51,073 bases of DNA from Prochlorococcus sp. AG-402-K14 (GTDB taxonomy: Bacteria; Cyanobacteriota; Cyanobacteriia; PCC-6307; Cyanobiaceae): NCBI GenBank assembly GCA_003216815.1, contig QCIG01000013.1, positions 1-51,073 on the forward strand. The letters run 5' to 3'. The notes beneath the pieces were generated by a model, which was given only the letters and a program-made list of their open reading frames with translations, was not told the DNA's origin and did not search any database. Below, piece by piece: positions 19,071-28,500 of this stretch (its first letter is position 1; each line of letters opens with the position of its first letter). The translations under genes were made by a program, and so were the position numbers.

Positions 19071-20627
19071 ATGGAAATTAAAAGAATTAATCAAATAAAT
19101 GTGCCTTATCAACGTTTTTATGAAATATTATTACCTATTTTATTTATAAGCATAGGTTTGTTTGCTGCATTTAATCATGCTCTTTGGAGAGATGAGATGC
19201 AAGGATGGCTTGTCGCTTGGCAAAGTGATAACTTGATAGATTTATGGAAAAACAATGCACCCTCTGGCCATCCTGTCCTTTGGTCATTACTAATTTATTT
19301 TTCTAAAAATATTACTGGAACTCCTATAAGTATGCAATTGATGCATTGGTTTTTGGGTAGTTCTGCTATTTTGATTTTCTGGAAATATAGTCCTTTTAAT
19401 CTAACTACTAAAGCTTTATTTACATTTGGATATTTTCCTTTTTGGGAATATTACTTTGTTTGTCGTCATTACGTAATTGCAGAATTAATAATATTTATTT
19501 TCTGTGCTATTTATCCTTTAAAAAGTAAAACATATATACCATTTGCTTTGTGTGTAGGACTTTTGGCTAACACACAAGCCTTATCCTGGTCATTGGCTTT
19601 CGCGATTTGTGTGACGCTTATCTTTGATTGGTTTTTTAATCCTAATCAAAGAAAAAATTACTTGAGTAATAAAAATTGGATTTATGATTTTATTCTGAGT
19701 ATTTTTATTTCATTCTCATTACTATGTTTTGGAGCATTTAGTCTTCTGCAGGTTAGAGACTCTGTTAAATTATTATCTACCTTTATAGATATTCGTCATT
19801 TTCTTAAAGTAATAGGTCAGATTTTTGGAGGATATGTCCTCATAATTCCTAATTCAAGCAGGTTTATTGATTTAGGTATATGTGCCTTGATTGCTTTGAT
19901 TTTATTAGTCAGTACCATTTCATTCATTAAATATTATCGATCTTCATTAATATTTTTTTCAAGCGGCATGATTTTTTTATTCTTATTTAATTATTTTTTA
20001 TTTTTGGGCGATGGATCAAGGCACTATGGTTATTACTTTCTTTTGATTATTTCATCTGTCTGGTTATCTTTGTATAAAAAAGATCAGCAAGTTACCTCTT
20101 CAAATTATCAAAATTTCTTTACTGAAGGAAATTTATTTTATTTTCCTAATCTCTTCACTATTTGTTTGACGATACATATGGTTGTTGGTGTTCATATGGC
20201 CTTAAATGATTTTCTTTTACCATATTCCAGTGGTAAGGAAACTGCTCAGTATATTCAGAGTAAAGGCTGGCAAGATTTTCCTATATTTGCGACAAGAGAT
20301 GTTGAAGTTGCGACTGTATCTGGATATCTTGATAGAGAATTTTATTTGCCTGAGTTGAAAGGATTTGGAAGCTATGCTCAGTGGGCTAAAAGGGTTACTT
20401 TAGATAGAAGTAAAACACTTGACGAAGTTCAAGTTTATTTAGATGAATTCCCTAAAGTGAATAAATTATTATTACTTTTAAGCAATGGATCATCTATTAA
20501 GAATTTGGAGCCGGGTGAATCTATTAACTTTGATAAATTTAGTGTGATTGCAGATTCCAAATTTGAGAATTCTTTTCATGATTCAGAGATGTTTTATTTG
20601 TATTGGGTTGAGCGGATTATTGATTAA
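19071..20627 (+). CDS. Polytopic membrane protein, probable GT-C-type glycosyltransferase
   Basis: A 518-residue protein with many hydrophobic segments between about residues 18 and 380 and a soluble C-terminal domain (about 385-518). The first extracytoplasmic loop carries LWRDEMQGW, and a later one has SGHPVLWSLL. An acidic pair in the first loop, followed by a His-Pro segment, is the usual layout of ArnT/PMT-like GT-C enzymes that use polyprenyl-phosphate sugars. I infer transfer of a sugar to lipid or polysaccharide on the periplasmic side. It stands alone, 162 bases after DUF309, just before lptB. The exact substrate is unknown. Confidence 0.65.
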   Translation: MEIKRINQINVPYQRFYEILLPILFISIGLFAAFNHALWRDEMQGWLVAWQSDNLIDLWKNNAPSGHPVLWSLLIYFSKNITGTPISMQLMHWFLGSSAILIFWKYSPFNLTTKALFTFGYFPFWEYYFVCRHYVIAELIIFIFCAIYPLKSKTYIPFALCVGLLANTQALSWSLAFAICVTLIFDWFFNPNQRKNYLSNKNWIYDFILSIFISFSLLCFGAFSLLQVRDSVKLLSTFIDIRHFLKVIGQIFGGYVLIIPNSSRFIDLGICALIALILLVSTISFIKYYRSSLIFFSSGMIFLFLFNYFLFLGDGSRHYGYYFLLIISSVWLSLYKKDQQVTSSNYQNFFTEGNLFYFPNLFTICLTIHMVVGVHMALNDFLLPYSSGKETAQYIQSKGWQDFPIFATRDVEVATVSGYLDREFYLPELKGFGSYAQWAKRVTLDRSKTLDEVQVYLDEFPKVNKLLLLLSNGSSIKNLEPGESINFDKFSVIADSKFENSFHDSEMFYLYWVERIID

Positions 20628-20649
20628 ATTTGTATATGTTGGGTATAAT
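20620..20649 (+). promoter_or_regulatory. Candidate sigma-70-type promoter for lptB
   Basis: TTGATT (20620-20625) and TATAAT (20644-20649) are spaced by 18 bases, about 52 bases upstream of the lptB ATG. The -10 is a perfect consensus match. The -35 box overlaps the end of the GT-C gene. A start site here would separate lptB transcription from that gene. Confidence 0.45.
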
Positions 20650-20701
20650 TTATTATTAGATAATTATATGTATAAGCTTTTCCCTGATAGGTTTTATTGA
20701 A

Positions 20702-21427
20702 ATGACTCTACTTACTGAGAGTTTGGAACTAACCATATCCAATAGAACTATTTTAAAAAACGTGACTTTGAATGTTAATCCTGGTGAAGTCGTTGGTCTT
20801 TTGGGGCCCAATGGCGCGGGGAAGACTAGTACTTTTAATATGATTGTGGGCTTGCTTAAGCCAAACCAAGGAAATATTTTCTTAGACGGGAATTGTATTA
20901 AAAACTTTTCGATGACAAAAAGGGTCCAATTAGGTATTGGTTATTTAGCTCAAGAACCAAGTATTTTCAGAAGTCTTACAGTCGTTGAGAATTTGGATAT
21001 TGCGCTCTCTCAATCTAATTTATCTAGATCTTTATGTAGGAAAAGGCGTGAAGAATTGATCGAGGAATTTAATTTGGTTTCTTTCCTTGATCGTTTTGGT
21101 CATCAGCTTTCAGGTGGAGAAAGACGAAGATGTGAAGTAGCAAGAGCACTAGCTGTTGGAAGCATCGGTCCAAAATATTTACTCTTAGATGAGCCTTTTG
21201 CAGGGATTGATCCTATTGCAATTAATGACTTACAGAATTTAATTAGAAAATTAAAAAGTAAAAATATTGGAATATTAATTACTGATCATAATGTTAGAGC
21301 TACATTGGCTATAACAAATCGTGCTTATATTCTTAATCAAGGTGAAATTCTTGCCTATGGGTCATCTGATCAACTTACTAAAAATAATGCTGTTAAACAG
21401 CATTATCTTGGCAATTTGTTTGAATAA
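20702..21427 (+). CDS. lptB: LPS export ABC transporter ATP-binding protein LptB
   Basis: A 241-residue ATPase. Walker A is GPNGAGKTS (35-43), the signature is LSGGE (136-140, followed by RRRCEVARAL), Walker B is LLLDEP (160-165, then FAGIDP), and the switch His is in ITDHNVR. The GERRRCE context is typical of LptB rather than of amino-acid transporters. It works with the LptF/LptG-type permease encoded six bases downstream to extract LPS from the inner membrane. Confidence 0.95.
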   Translation: MTLLTESLELTISNRTILKNVTLNVNPGEVVGLLGPNGAGKTSTFNMIVGLLKPNQGNIFLDGNCIKNFSMTKRVQLGIGYLAQEPSIFRSLTVVENLDIALSQSNLSRSLCRKRREELIEEFNLVSFLDRFGHQLSGGERRRCEVARALAVGSIGPKYLLLDEPFAGIDPIAINDLQNLIRKLKSKNIGILITDHNVRATLAITNRAYILNQGEILAYGSSDQLTKNNAVKQHYLGNLFE

Positions 21428-21433
21428 TTAGAT

Positions 21434-22621
21434 ATGTTTAATAATATTTATTTCTTCTCTAGATTCCAAAAGTTAATTGAAAGAAAGTGGAAAATTATTC
21501 CTTTATTAGATAGATGGATATTTCTCGAGTTGCTACCACCTTTGTTTTTTTCAATTGCTGCTTTTACCGTTGTTTCACTTTCTGTAGGAGTTATTTTTGA
21601 TCTTATCAGAAAAATAGTTGAGATTGGACTTCCTATCTCAGTAGCTATTCAGATTCTATTGTTAAAGTTACCTAGCTTTGTTGTTATTTCTTTTCCTATG
21701 GCAATGTTGCTCTCCACATTACTTGCTTATGGAAGTCTTAATGAAAATAGTGAAATAAAGGCTCTTAAGAGTATTGGTGTATCTATTTATAGAATAATTT
21801 TACCAGGCTTAATCTTATCAATTTTTATGTCATATATGACTTTTATTTTTAATAATAATATTGTTCCTCTTACAAATAAAAATGCAGAGATTGTATTAAC
21901 TAATACCTTAGGAAGGTCTTTTGCAAATGAAAAAGGTGAAGATATTATTTTTTCTAAGAAAGGAGAGATTTTAGATCCTTACTCAAATTATAAAAAAAGA
22001 GGAGTTACTCATCTTTTTTATGCTTGGAAGTTTGTTGATGGTGAGATGTTGGATGTAACAGTAATTGATTTCTCAAAATTAGGTTTTACTCAAATGCTTA
22101 AGGCAAAAAAAGGAATTTGGAACAATGATAAAAAAAATTGGGAATTTTTTGATGGAGATATTTTGACACTAAGTCCTAATGGAAGTAACACAAGAACTAA
22201 ATTCTTGAGTTTTTTATATCCATTAGGTACTGAACTTACGAATATTGCACAACTTCCAAAAGATGCGAATGATATGAACCTGGGGGAAGCAACTAGGGCT
22301 ATGGAGTTATATCAAAGTAGTGGAAATATCAAAGAAGCAAGAAGAATGAAGGTAAGAATTCAAGAAAAATTCACTTTACCAATTGCTTGTTCAGTTTTTG
22401 CTTTAATCGGTTGTAGCTTTGGGGTAATGCAAAAAAAAGGAGGAGGTAGAAGTCAAAGCTTCGGATTAAGTATTATTTTGATACTTATCTATTACATTTT
22501 GAGTTTTAGTTTTAGTTCTCTTGGAGTCAAGGGCATATTAAATCCTTTCTTTGCTGCTTGGTCTCCTGTCTTTTTGTCTATATTAGGTGGAGGGTTTTTG
22601 TTAAAGCAGGCAAGTAAATGA
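21434..22621 (+). CDS. LptF/LptG-family LPS export permease
   Basis: A 395-residue YjgP/YjgQ family permease. It has membrane segments near residues 32-55, 75-100 and 120-140, a periplasmic beta-jellyroll domain (about 145-300) and three C-terminal membrane segments (about 310-392). The LDRWIFLELLPPLFFS start and the GCSFGVMQKKGGGRSQSFGLS segment are typical. Cyanobacteria often have one such permease rather than separate F and G proteins, so I give no symbol. It follows lptB by six bases. Confidence 0.92.
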   Translation: MFNNIYFFSRFQKLIERKWKIIPLLDRWIFLELLPPLFFSIAAFTVVSLSVGVIFDLIRKIVEIGLPISVAIQILLLKLPSFVVISFPMAMLLSTLLAYGSLNENSEIKALKSIGVSIYRIILPGLILSIFMSYMTFIFNNNIVPLTNKNAEIVLTNTLGRSFANEKGEDIIFSKKGEILDPYSNYKKRGVTHLFYAWKFVDGEMLDVTVIDFSKLGFTQMLKAKKGIWNNDKKNWEFFDGDILTLSPNGSNTRTKFLSFLYPLGTELTNIAQLPKDANDMNLGEATRAMELYQSSGNIKEARRMKVRIQEKFTLPIACSVFALIGCSFGVMQKKGGGRSQSFGLSIILILIYYILSFSFSSLGVKGILNPFFAAWSPVFLSILGGGFLLKQASK

Positions 22622-22657
22622 TTTGATTTTTCTAATTTTTAAATGATCTAAAAATTA

Positions 22658-23605
22658 ATGGTTAATTTCTTCTTAAAATTTTTTTCTTTTGATCCTGTTG
22701 TCCTTCTTGGATTTATTGCCTTTTTATCTTTATTGATTGCATTACCTATTTCCTTTTGGTCAGTTGTTGGTAGTAGAAATTCATCAAAAGTTAGATTTTT
22801 AGTTGCAATTGCCAATCTTGTTCTAACTAGCCAATTGATCCTTAGATGGTTGCAATCAGGACATTTCCCAATTAGCAATCTTTATGAATCACTTTGCTTT
22901 TTAACTTGGGGCACTACTTTAACCCAACTTTTTATCGAAAGGGCATGGAGTTCATCTCTCGTTTCTGCAGTGGCGACTCCTATTTCATTGCTTTCAATAG
23001 GTTTTGCTAGCTTCGTTTTGCCGGAGAATCTGCAATCATCTGCGCCTTTAGTTCCAGCACTTCGTTCTAGTTGGTTGATAATGCATGTGAGTGTAATTAT
23101 GTGCTCTTACGCCGCATTGCTTGTAGGTTCAATTTTGTCTTTTGGTGTCTTGATTGTTGATTGGAAAAAACAATTCAATATTCGTAATAGTTCTTTTGGA
23201 TCAGGTGAATTTAGGCAAAGTTCTGAATTATATCTTCAAAATAAATACGAGAACTTAAATTTAATAAAACCAGTTGAATTTACAAATGCTGAGCAACTTG
23301 ATTCTTTAAGCTACAGATCAATAACAGCTGGATTTTTGCTTCTTACCGTTGGTCTTATTAGTGGTGCTGTTTGGGCTAATGAGGCTTGGGGAAGTTGGTG
23401 GAGTTGGGATCCTAAAGAAACATGGGCTTTAATATGTTGGTTGATTTATGCTGCTTATTTGCATACTAGGCTGACAAGGGGATGGCAAGGTAAAAAGCCT
23501 GCATTGCTTGCAATGGCAGGCTTTTTTGTTATTATTGTTTGTTATATTGGGGTTAATCTTTTAGGGGTTGGTTTGCATAGTTATGGTTGGTTCTTTGAAG
23601 CCTAG
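22658..23605 (+). CDS. ccsA: Cytochrome c biogenesis protein CcsA
   Basis: A 315-residue polytopic protein of the system II haem-handling family. The tryptophan-rich WWD motif ([19 protein letters not shown], about residues 244-262) sits between membrane segments and binds haem with flanking His residues. HSYGWF is near the C-terminus. CcsA with CcsB delivers haem to apocytochromes c at the lumen side of the thylakoid, including cytochrome f and c6. CcsB is not in the window. The end converges with rpe. Confidence 0.94.
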   Translation: MVNFFLKFFSFDPVVLLGFIAFLSLLIALPISFWSVVGSRNSSKVRFLVAIANLVLTSQLILRWLQSGHFPISNLYESLCFLTWGTTLTQLFIERAWSSSLVSAVATPISLLSIGFASFVLPENLQSSAPLVPALRSSWLIMHVSVIMCSYAALLVGSILSFGVLIVDWKKQFNIRNSSFGSGEFRQSSELYLQNKYENLNLIKPVEFTNAEQLDSLSYRSITAGFLLLTVGLISGAVWANEAWGSWWSWDPKETWALICWLIYAAYLHTRLTRGWQGKKPALLAMAGFFVIIVCYIGVNLLGVGLHSYGWFFEA

Positions 23606-23624
23606 TAATTAATATTCCAATAAA

Positions 23625-24377
23625 TTATTTTTCTATAATTTTTCCGTTTTGTGCATCAATGGCAACTTTCCTTAGAGCATCACATCCTTCTTTAAGTGTT
23701 GGATAAGCAAACATACCACTCCCTGCTATGAAGCAGTTTGCTCCAGCTGCGCAGCATTGAGATAATGACCAATCTGCTTTTATTCCCCCATCAACTTCTA
23801 TATCTATGTTGTATCCATTTTCTAAAATTATTTTTCTTAATTGAGTAATTTTGTTGAGCATTGTTGGTATGTATGCTTGCCCACCAAATCCAGGGTTAAC
23901 AGTCATTACTAGTACGTGATCAACCATATCTAGTACATCTTTCACCATTTCCATTGGAGTATGAGGGTTTAGTGCTACAGATGGAGAACCTCCTAGCTGA
24001 CGAATCTTTCCAAGAATGCGATGAAGGTGGATATTCGCTTCAGCGTGAGCAATTACGACCCCTGGCTCTCCATTTGGACCCTTACTTGCTTCTACATATC
24101 CCTCAAGCATGGTTTCACAGTTATATTGGCTAACCATTAGCTGAGTCTCAAATGGAACATTGCAGTATTTTCGGCATGCGGAGATCATTTCTGGTCCGAA
24201 GGTGAGATTTGGAACAAAGTTTCCATCCATTACATCAAATTGAATTCTGTCCACACCAGCTAACTCCAGGTCTTTTACGCACTTGCCCATATTTGCCCAG
24301 TCTGCAGGTAAAACCGAAGGGATTATTTGAACTGGGCGGTGTTCAGAAAAAATTGCGGATGAAATGGATTGGATCAT
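23625..24377 (-). CDS. rpe: Ribulose-phosphate 3-epimerase
   Basis: A 250-residue TIM-barrel epimerase linking xylulose 5-phosphate and ribulose 5-phosphate in the Calvin cycle and the oxidative pentose phosphate route. Motifs are IIPSVLPADWANMG, QFDVMDGNFVPNLTFGP (metal ligands), VIAHAEA, VMTVNPGFGGQ and EVDGGIK. The N-terminal about 15 residues (MIQSISSAIFSEHRP) are variable in the family. It is divergent from glpX; the 200 bases between should hold both promoters. Confidence 0.97.
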   Translation of the reverse strand: MIQSISSAIFSEHRPVQIIPSVLPADWANMGKCVKDLELAGVDRIQFDVMDGNFVPNLTFGPEMISACRKYCNVPFETQLMVSQYNCETMLEGYVEASKGPNGEPGVVIAHAEANIHLHRILGKIRQLGGSPSVALNPHTPMEMVKDVLDMVDHVLVMTVNPGFGGQAYIPTMLNKITQLRKIILENGYNIDIEVDGGIKADWSLSQCCAAGANCFIAGSGMFAYPTLKEGCDALRKVAIDAQNGKIIEK

Positions 24378-24577
24378 TGTTTTTTGTCTTATGGCAAAGA
24401 TTCTATTAATTCATGGTCATAAGTTCTAGTGTGTCCTTGCACTGATACAGTAAATATCGCTTATCAACAGATAATAAGTTTTTTGTGAGTACTTTTTTCT
24501 GGGCATTTTTCACTGCCCTTAATTACTTACAATATTGTCTGCCATATGGCGTAAATTTCTTTACCTAGCTGCAAAAA
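24378..24577. promoter_or_regulatory. Divergent intergenic region between rpe and glpX
   Basis: This is the longest gene-free stretch of the window (200 bases) and must drive two Calvin-cycle genes in opposite directions. GGGCA (24501-24505) and TGCCC (24514-24518) form a short GC-rich inverted repeat. No confident -10/-35 pair could be assigned by eye. Confidence 0.4.
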
Positions 24578-25582
24578 GTGGATCGTACTCTTGTCCAAGA
24601 AATTCTTGAAGTAGTTGAGCAAGCTGCAATTGCATCTGCTCAACTGACTGGTTTGGGTCAAAAAGATGAGGCTGATGCGGCTGCCGTAGAGGCAATGCGA
24701 AAAAGAATGGGAACTATTGAGATGCAAGGAAGGATCGTTATTGGAGAAGGAGAAAGAGATGAAGCTCCAATGCTTTATATCGGAGAGGAAGTTGGATCAG
24801 GTACAGGACCTGGAGTTGATTTTGCAGTAGATCCTTGTGAAGGAACAAATTTATGTGCTAACAGCCAACGAGGATCGATGGCTGTTTTGGCAGCTTCAGA
24901 TAGGGGTGGCTTATTTAATGCTCCAGATTTTTATATGAATAAATTAGCTGCACCTCCCGCAGCTAAGGGCAAAGTTGATATAAGAAAAACTCCTACAGAA
25001 AATATAAAAATCTTGAGTGATTGCCTTGGTATTGCAATCAGTGATTTAACTATTGTTGTTATGGATAGAGCTAGGCATAAAAATTTAGTGTCTGAAATTA
25101 GATCTACTGGTGCCAGGATTCAGCCCATTTCAGATGGAGATGTTCAAGCTGCAATTGCGTGCGGCTTTGAAGGTACTGGAACACATTGTTTGATGGGTAT
25201 TGGCGCTGCTCCCGAGGGTGTTATTTCAGCTGCTGCAATGAGGGCACTTGGAGGCCATTTTCAAGGACAACTTGTTTATGACCCTGCAATAGCCCAAACA
25301 TCAGAATGGGCAGACTATACAAAAGAGGGAAATATTAAAAGATTGAATGAAATGGGCATAACTGATATTGACAAGATCTACGAAGCTAATGAACTAGCCT
25401 CAGGAGAAAATGTAGTTTTTGCTGGGAGTGGAATCACTGATGGATTGCTTTTTGATGGTGTTAAATTTGAAAAAGATTGCACCAGAACTAGTAGTCTTGT
25501 GATTAGTACGCTAGATCAAACAGCAAGATTTACTAATACAGTTCACATCAAAGATGATGCTCAAAGCATCTCTTTGAAGTGA
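24578..25582 (+). CDS. glpX: Fructose-1,6-/sedoheptulose-1,7-bisphosphatase, class II (GlpX type)
   Basis: A 334-residue bisphosphatase. It has the N-terminal [37 protein letters not shown] and VDPCEGTNL metal-binding motifs. In cyanobacteria this single enzyme serves both the FBPase and SBPase steps of the Calvin cycle. The start is GTG at 24578; the next residues ([16 protein letters not shown]) match the family start. hemA begins 30 bases downstream. Confidence 0.95.
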   Translation: MDRTLVQEILEVVEQAAIASAQLTGLGQKDEADAAAVEAMRKRMGTIEMQGRIVIGEGERDEAPMLYIGEEVGSGTGPGVDFAVDPCEGTNLCANSQRGSMAVLAASDRGGLFNAPDFYMNKLAAPPAAKGKVDIRKTPTENIKILSDCLGIAISDLTIVVMDRARHKNLVSEIRSTGARIQPISDGDVQAAIACGFEGTGTHCLMGIGAAPEGVISAAAMRALGGHFQGQLVYDPAIAQTSEWADYTKEGNIKRLNEMGITDIDKIYEANELASGENVVFAGSGITDGLLFDGVKFEKDCTRTSSLVISTLDQTARFTNTVHIKDDAQSISLK

Positions 25583-25612
25583 GATTTAAGTAAATGAGGT
25601 AAGGGGCTATTT

Positions 25613-26938
25613 ATGCATATTGCTGTCGTCGGTCTTAGCCATCGCACGGCCCCTGTCGAAGTGCGTGAAAAGCTAAGTATCCCAGAGGAACATGTTGAAA
25701 AATCTTTTACTAGTTTAAAAAAAATTGATCAAATTTTAGAAGTATCCATATTGAGTACTTGTAATAGACTTGAAATTTATAGCTTAGTTAAAGACCCGCA
25801 ATTAGGAATAGAAGCAATTAAATCTTTTCTTCTAGAATATTCTGATCTTGAAAGAGATATCTTATTTCCCCATTTATTTGATTTTGTTCAAGAGAAAGCT
25901 GTTTCTCATGTGATGAGGGTTTCTGGTGGTTTGGATAGTTTGGTTTTAGGAGAAGGACAGATTCTTTCTCAGGTAAAAAAAATGGTACGGCTTGGCCAAG
26001 ACCATCAAAGTTTAGGGCCCATATTAAATAGACTTTTAACTCAGGCAGTTAGTACTGGTAAACGAGTAAGAAGTGAGACAAATCTCGGAAGTGGCGCAGT
26101 TTCAATAAGTTCTGCTGCAGTTGAACTTGCTCAGCTAAAACTTGGACAAGCGCATGGAAAAGATCAATTAATGACTTTAGAAACTGAAAAGGTGGCAGTT
26201 GTTGGAGCAGGACGAATGAGCCGTTTGTTGCTTCAGCATCTTCAATCAAAGGGATGTTGCTCATTGACTCTTTTAAATAGAACAAAAAAAAGAGCTGAGG
26301 ACCTTTCTTCTGCTTTTCCAGATATTCAGATTGATTGTCGATTAATTGATGAGCTTGATAGCTGTCTTTCAATGAGTACTCTTGTCTTTACAAGTACAGC
26401 AGCTAATGAGCCAATTATTGATGCTCAAAAATTGATGAAAATCAATAGGAAACCATTGCTAAGACTTATTGATATTGGAGTCCCACGAAATATTTCTTCT
26501 GATGCAAAATCTATTTCTGGAATTGAATCTCATGATGTTGATGATCTTCAAGAAGTGGTTTCAAGAAACCAAGAAGCACGTCAAAAACTTGCATTAGAAG
26601 CTGAAGGTTTGATTGAAGAAGAGTGTCGTGTCTTCTTGGAATGGTGGGATAGTTTAGCGGCCGTTCCTACTATTAATTGCCTTCGGTCTGGTTTGGAGTC
26701 AATTAGGAAAGAGGAGCTTCAGAAGGCTTTAAGCAGAATGGGACCTGATTTCTCGGCAAGAGAACGAAAGGTGGTTGAGGCACTAAGCAAAGGCATCATT
26801 AATAAAATACTTCATACTCCAGTAACAAAATTAAGAGCACCTCAATCAAGGAATGAACGTAGAGATTCACTTGATGTGATTGAAAAACTCTTTGATCTTG
26901 ATGTGTCGAGTTCGTTGAACAAGCCCAAAAACAGTTGA
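25613..26938 (+). CDS. hemA: Glutamyl-tRNA reductase
   Basis: A 441-residue enzyme making glutamate-1-semialdehyde, the first committed step of haem and chlorophyll synthesis. The N-terminal domain has VVGLSHRTAPVEVRE and the catalytic Cys50 in STCNRLEIY. LGEGQILSQVK follows, then an NADPH-binding domain (VVGAGRMSRLL, LLNRTKKRA) and a C-terminal dimerisation helix. AAGGGG stands about 6 bases upstream of the ATG. It is probably cotranscribed with glpX. Confidence 0.97.
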   Translation: MHIAVVGLSHRTAPVEVREKLSIPEEHVEKSFTSLKKIDQILEVSILSTCNRLEIYSLVKDPQLGIEAIKSFLLEYSDLERDILFPHLFDFVQEKAVSHVMRVSGGLDSLVLGEGQILSQVKKMVRLGQDHQSLGPILNRLLTQAVSTGKRVRSETNLGSGAVSISSAAVELAQLKLGQAHGKDQLMTLETEKVAVVGAGRMSRLLLQHLQSKGCCSLTLLNRTKKRAEDLSSAFPDIQIDCRLIDELDSCLSMSTLVFTSTAANEPIIDAQKLMKINRKPLLRLIDIGVPRNISSDAKSISGIESHDVDDLQEVVSRNQEARQKLALEAEGLIEEECRVFLEWWDSLAAVPTINCLRSGLESIRKEELQKALSRMGPDFSARERKVVEALSKGIINKILHTPVTKLRAPQSRNERRDSLDVIEKLFDLDVSSSLNKPKNS

Positions 26939-27043
26939 TATTATTATTTACTTCAGAAATTCTTACTACATATCACTTTCTTCTGGATTAATGTGCACTC
27001 TATCCAGTAAGTTTGCACCAAATAGTTGATTGATAGTGCCTTC

Positions 27044-28339
27044 ATGAAGAGAGTACTTGCCATTATTCTTGGCGGTGGAAAAGGATCACGCTTGTATCCA
27101 TTAACAAAAATGAGGGCAAAACCTGCTGTTCCTTTGGCAGGTAAATATCGATTGATAGATATTCCTATAAGTAATTGCATAAATTCAGACATCAGTAAAA
27201 TGTATGTCCTTACTCAATTCAATAGTGCGTCTCTTAACAGGCATATTGCGCAAACTTATAATCTCAGCGGCCCTTTTGGACAAGGTTTTGTTGAGGTTTT
27301 AGCTGCTCAGCAAACACCTGAAACACCATCTTGGTTTGAGGGAACTGCCGATGCAGTTAGAAAATATCAATGGCTTTTTCAGGAGTGGGATGTTGATGAA
27401 TATTTGATTCTCTCAGGAGACCAGCTTTATAGAATGGATTACAGCTTATTTGTTGAACAGCATAGGAAAACTGGAGCAGACTTAACAGTTGCAGCTTTGC
27501 CTGTTGATTCAGCTCAAGCTGAAGCTTTTGGTTTGATGCGCACAGATGAATCTGGGAACATTAAAGAATTTCGTGAAAAACCAACTGGTGATTCTTTGAA
27601 AGCAATGGCTGTGGATACTTCAAGGTTTGGATTGGAAGCAAGTGAGGCTAATGAAAAACCATATTTAGCTTCTATGGGTATATATGTTTTTAGTCGTTCA
27701 ACACTTTTTGACTTATTAAATAAATTCCCCTCCTATACAGATTTTGGAAAAGAAATCATTCCTGAAGCTTTAGGCAGAGGAGACAAGCTAAAAAGTTATG
27801 TTTTCAATGATTACTGGGAGGATATAGGAACAATTGGTGCATTTTTTGAATCAAATTTAGCTTTGACTCAGCAACCAACACCTCCATTCAGTTTCTATGA
27901 TGAAAAGTTTCCAATTTATACAAGGCCTAGATATCTGCCCCCTTCAAAAATTGTAGATACACAAATAACTGATTCAATAGTTTCCGAGGGATCAATACTT
28001 AAATCTTGTAGCATTCATCATTGTGTATTAGGGGTTAGGAGTCGGATTGAAAGTGACGTTGTTCTAAACGAAACCCTAGTTATGGGATCTGATTTTTACG
28101 AATCTTATGAAGAGAGAATAGCTCTAAGAAATGGAGGGGGTATCCCATTAGGTGTTGGACAAGGAACAACAGTTAAAAGGGCGATTCTCGATAAAAATGC
28201 TCGAATAGGTGACAATGTGACGATAGTCAATAAAGACAATGTCGAGGAGGCTGATCGAGCAGATCAAGGTTTTTATATTCGTAATGGAATAGTTGTCATC
28301 GTCAAAAATGCCACAATTCCTGATGGAACTATTATTTGA
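27044..28339 (+). CDS. glgC: Glucose-1-phosphate adenylyltransferase (ADP-glucose pyrophosphorylase)
   Basis: A 431-residue enzyme that makes ADP-glucose for glycogen. The start at ATG 27044 gives [20 protein letters not shown], the exact family start; an upstream in-frame TTG (27026) is not needed. Further motifs are [47 protein letters not shown] and a C-terminal left-handed beta-helix. Cyanobacterial GlgC is activated by 3-phosphoglycerate and inhibited by phosphate. Confidence 0.97.
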   Translation: MKRVLAIILGGGKGSRLYPLTKMRAKPAVPLAGKYRLIDIPISNCINSDISKMYVLTQFNSASLNRHIAQTYNLSGPFGQGFVEVLAAQQTPETPSWFEGTADAVRKYQWLFQEWDVDEYLILSGDQLYRMDYSLFVEQHRKTGADLTVAALPVDSAQAEAFGLMRTDESGNIKEFREKPTGDSLKAMAVDTSRFGLEASEANEKPYLASMGIYVFSRSTLFDLLNKFPSYTDFGKEIIPEALGRGDKLKSYVFNDYWEDIGTIGAFFESNLALTQQPTPPFSFYDEKFPIYTRPRYLPPSKIVDTQITDSIVSEGSILKSCSIHHCVLGVRSRIESDVVLNETLVMGSDFYESYEERIALRNGGGIPLGVGQGTTVKRAILDKNARIGDNVTIVNKDNVEEADRADQGFYIRNGIVVIVKNATIPDGTII

Positions 28340-28500
28340 TTTTTATTTAATGTTTTAGAAATTTAATAAGCCTAGTTTTTATAAGATTTTATTATCAAAT
28401 ATTTATTGAAAGAATCCTTCATTCCTGACATTGAGATATTTAATGCAGCGAAATGATTCCACAGTCGTCACACTAGCTCAAGTAGAAACTTATTAACTTA

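Noticed and set aside
24501-24518. GGGCA/TGCCC hairpin upstream of glpX as a terminator or riboswitch
   Set aside because: Only five base pairs, no clear T run or aptamer-like conservation; kept only as a note in the intergenic entry.
27026-27043. TTG start upstream of glgC
   Set aside because: The ATG at 27044 gives the exact conserved start [17 protein letters not shown] of cyanobacterial GlgC.
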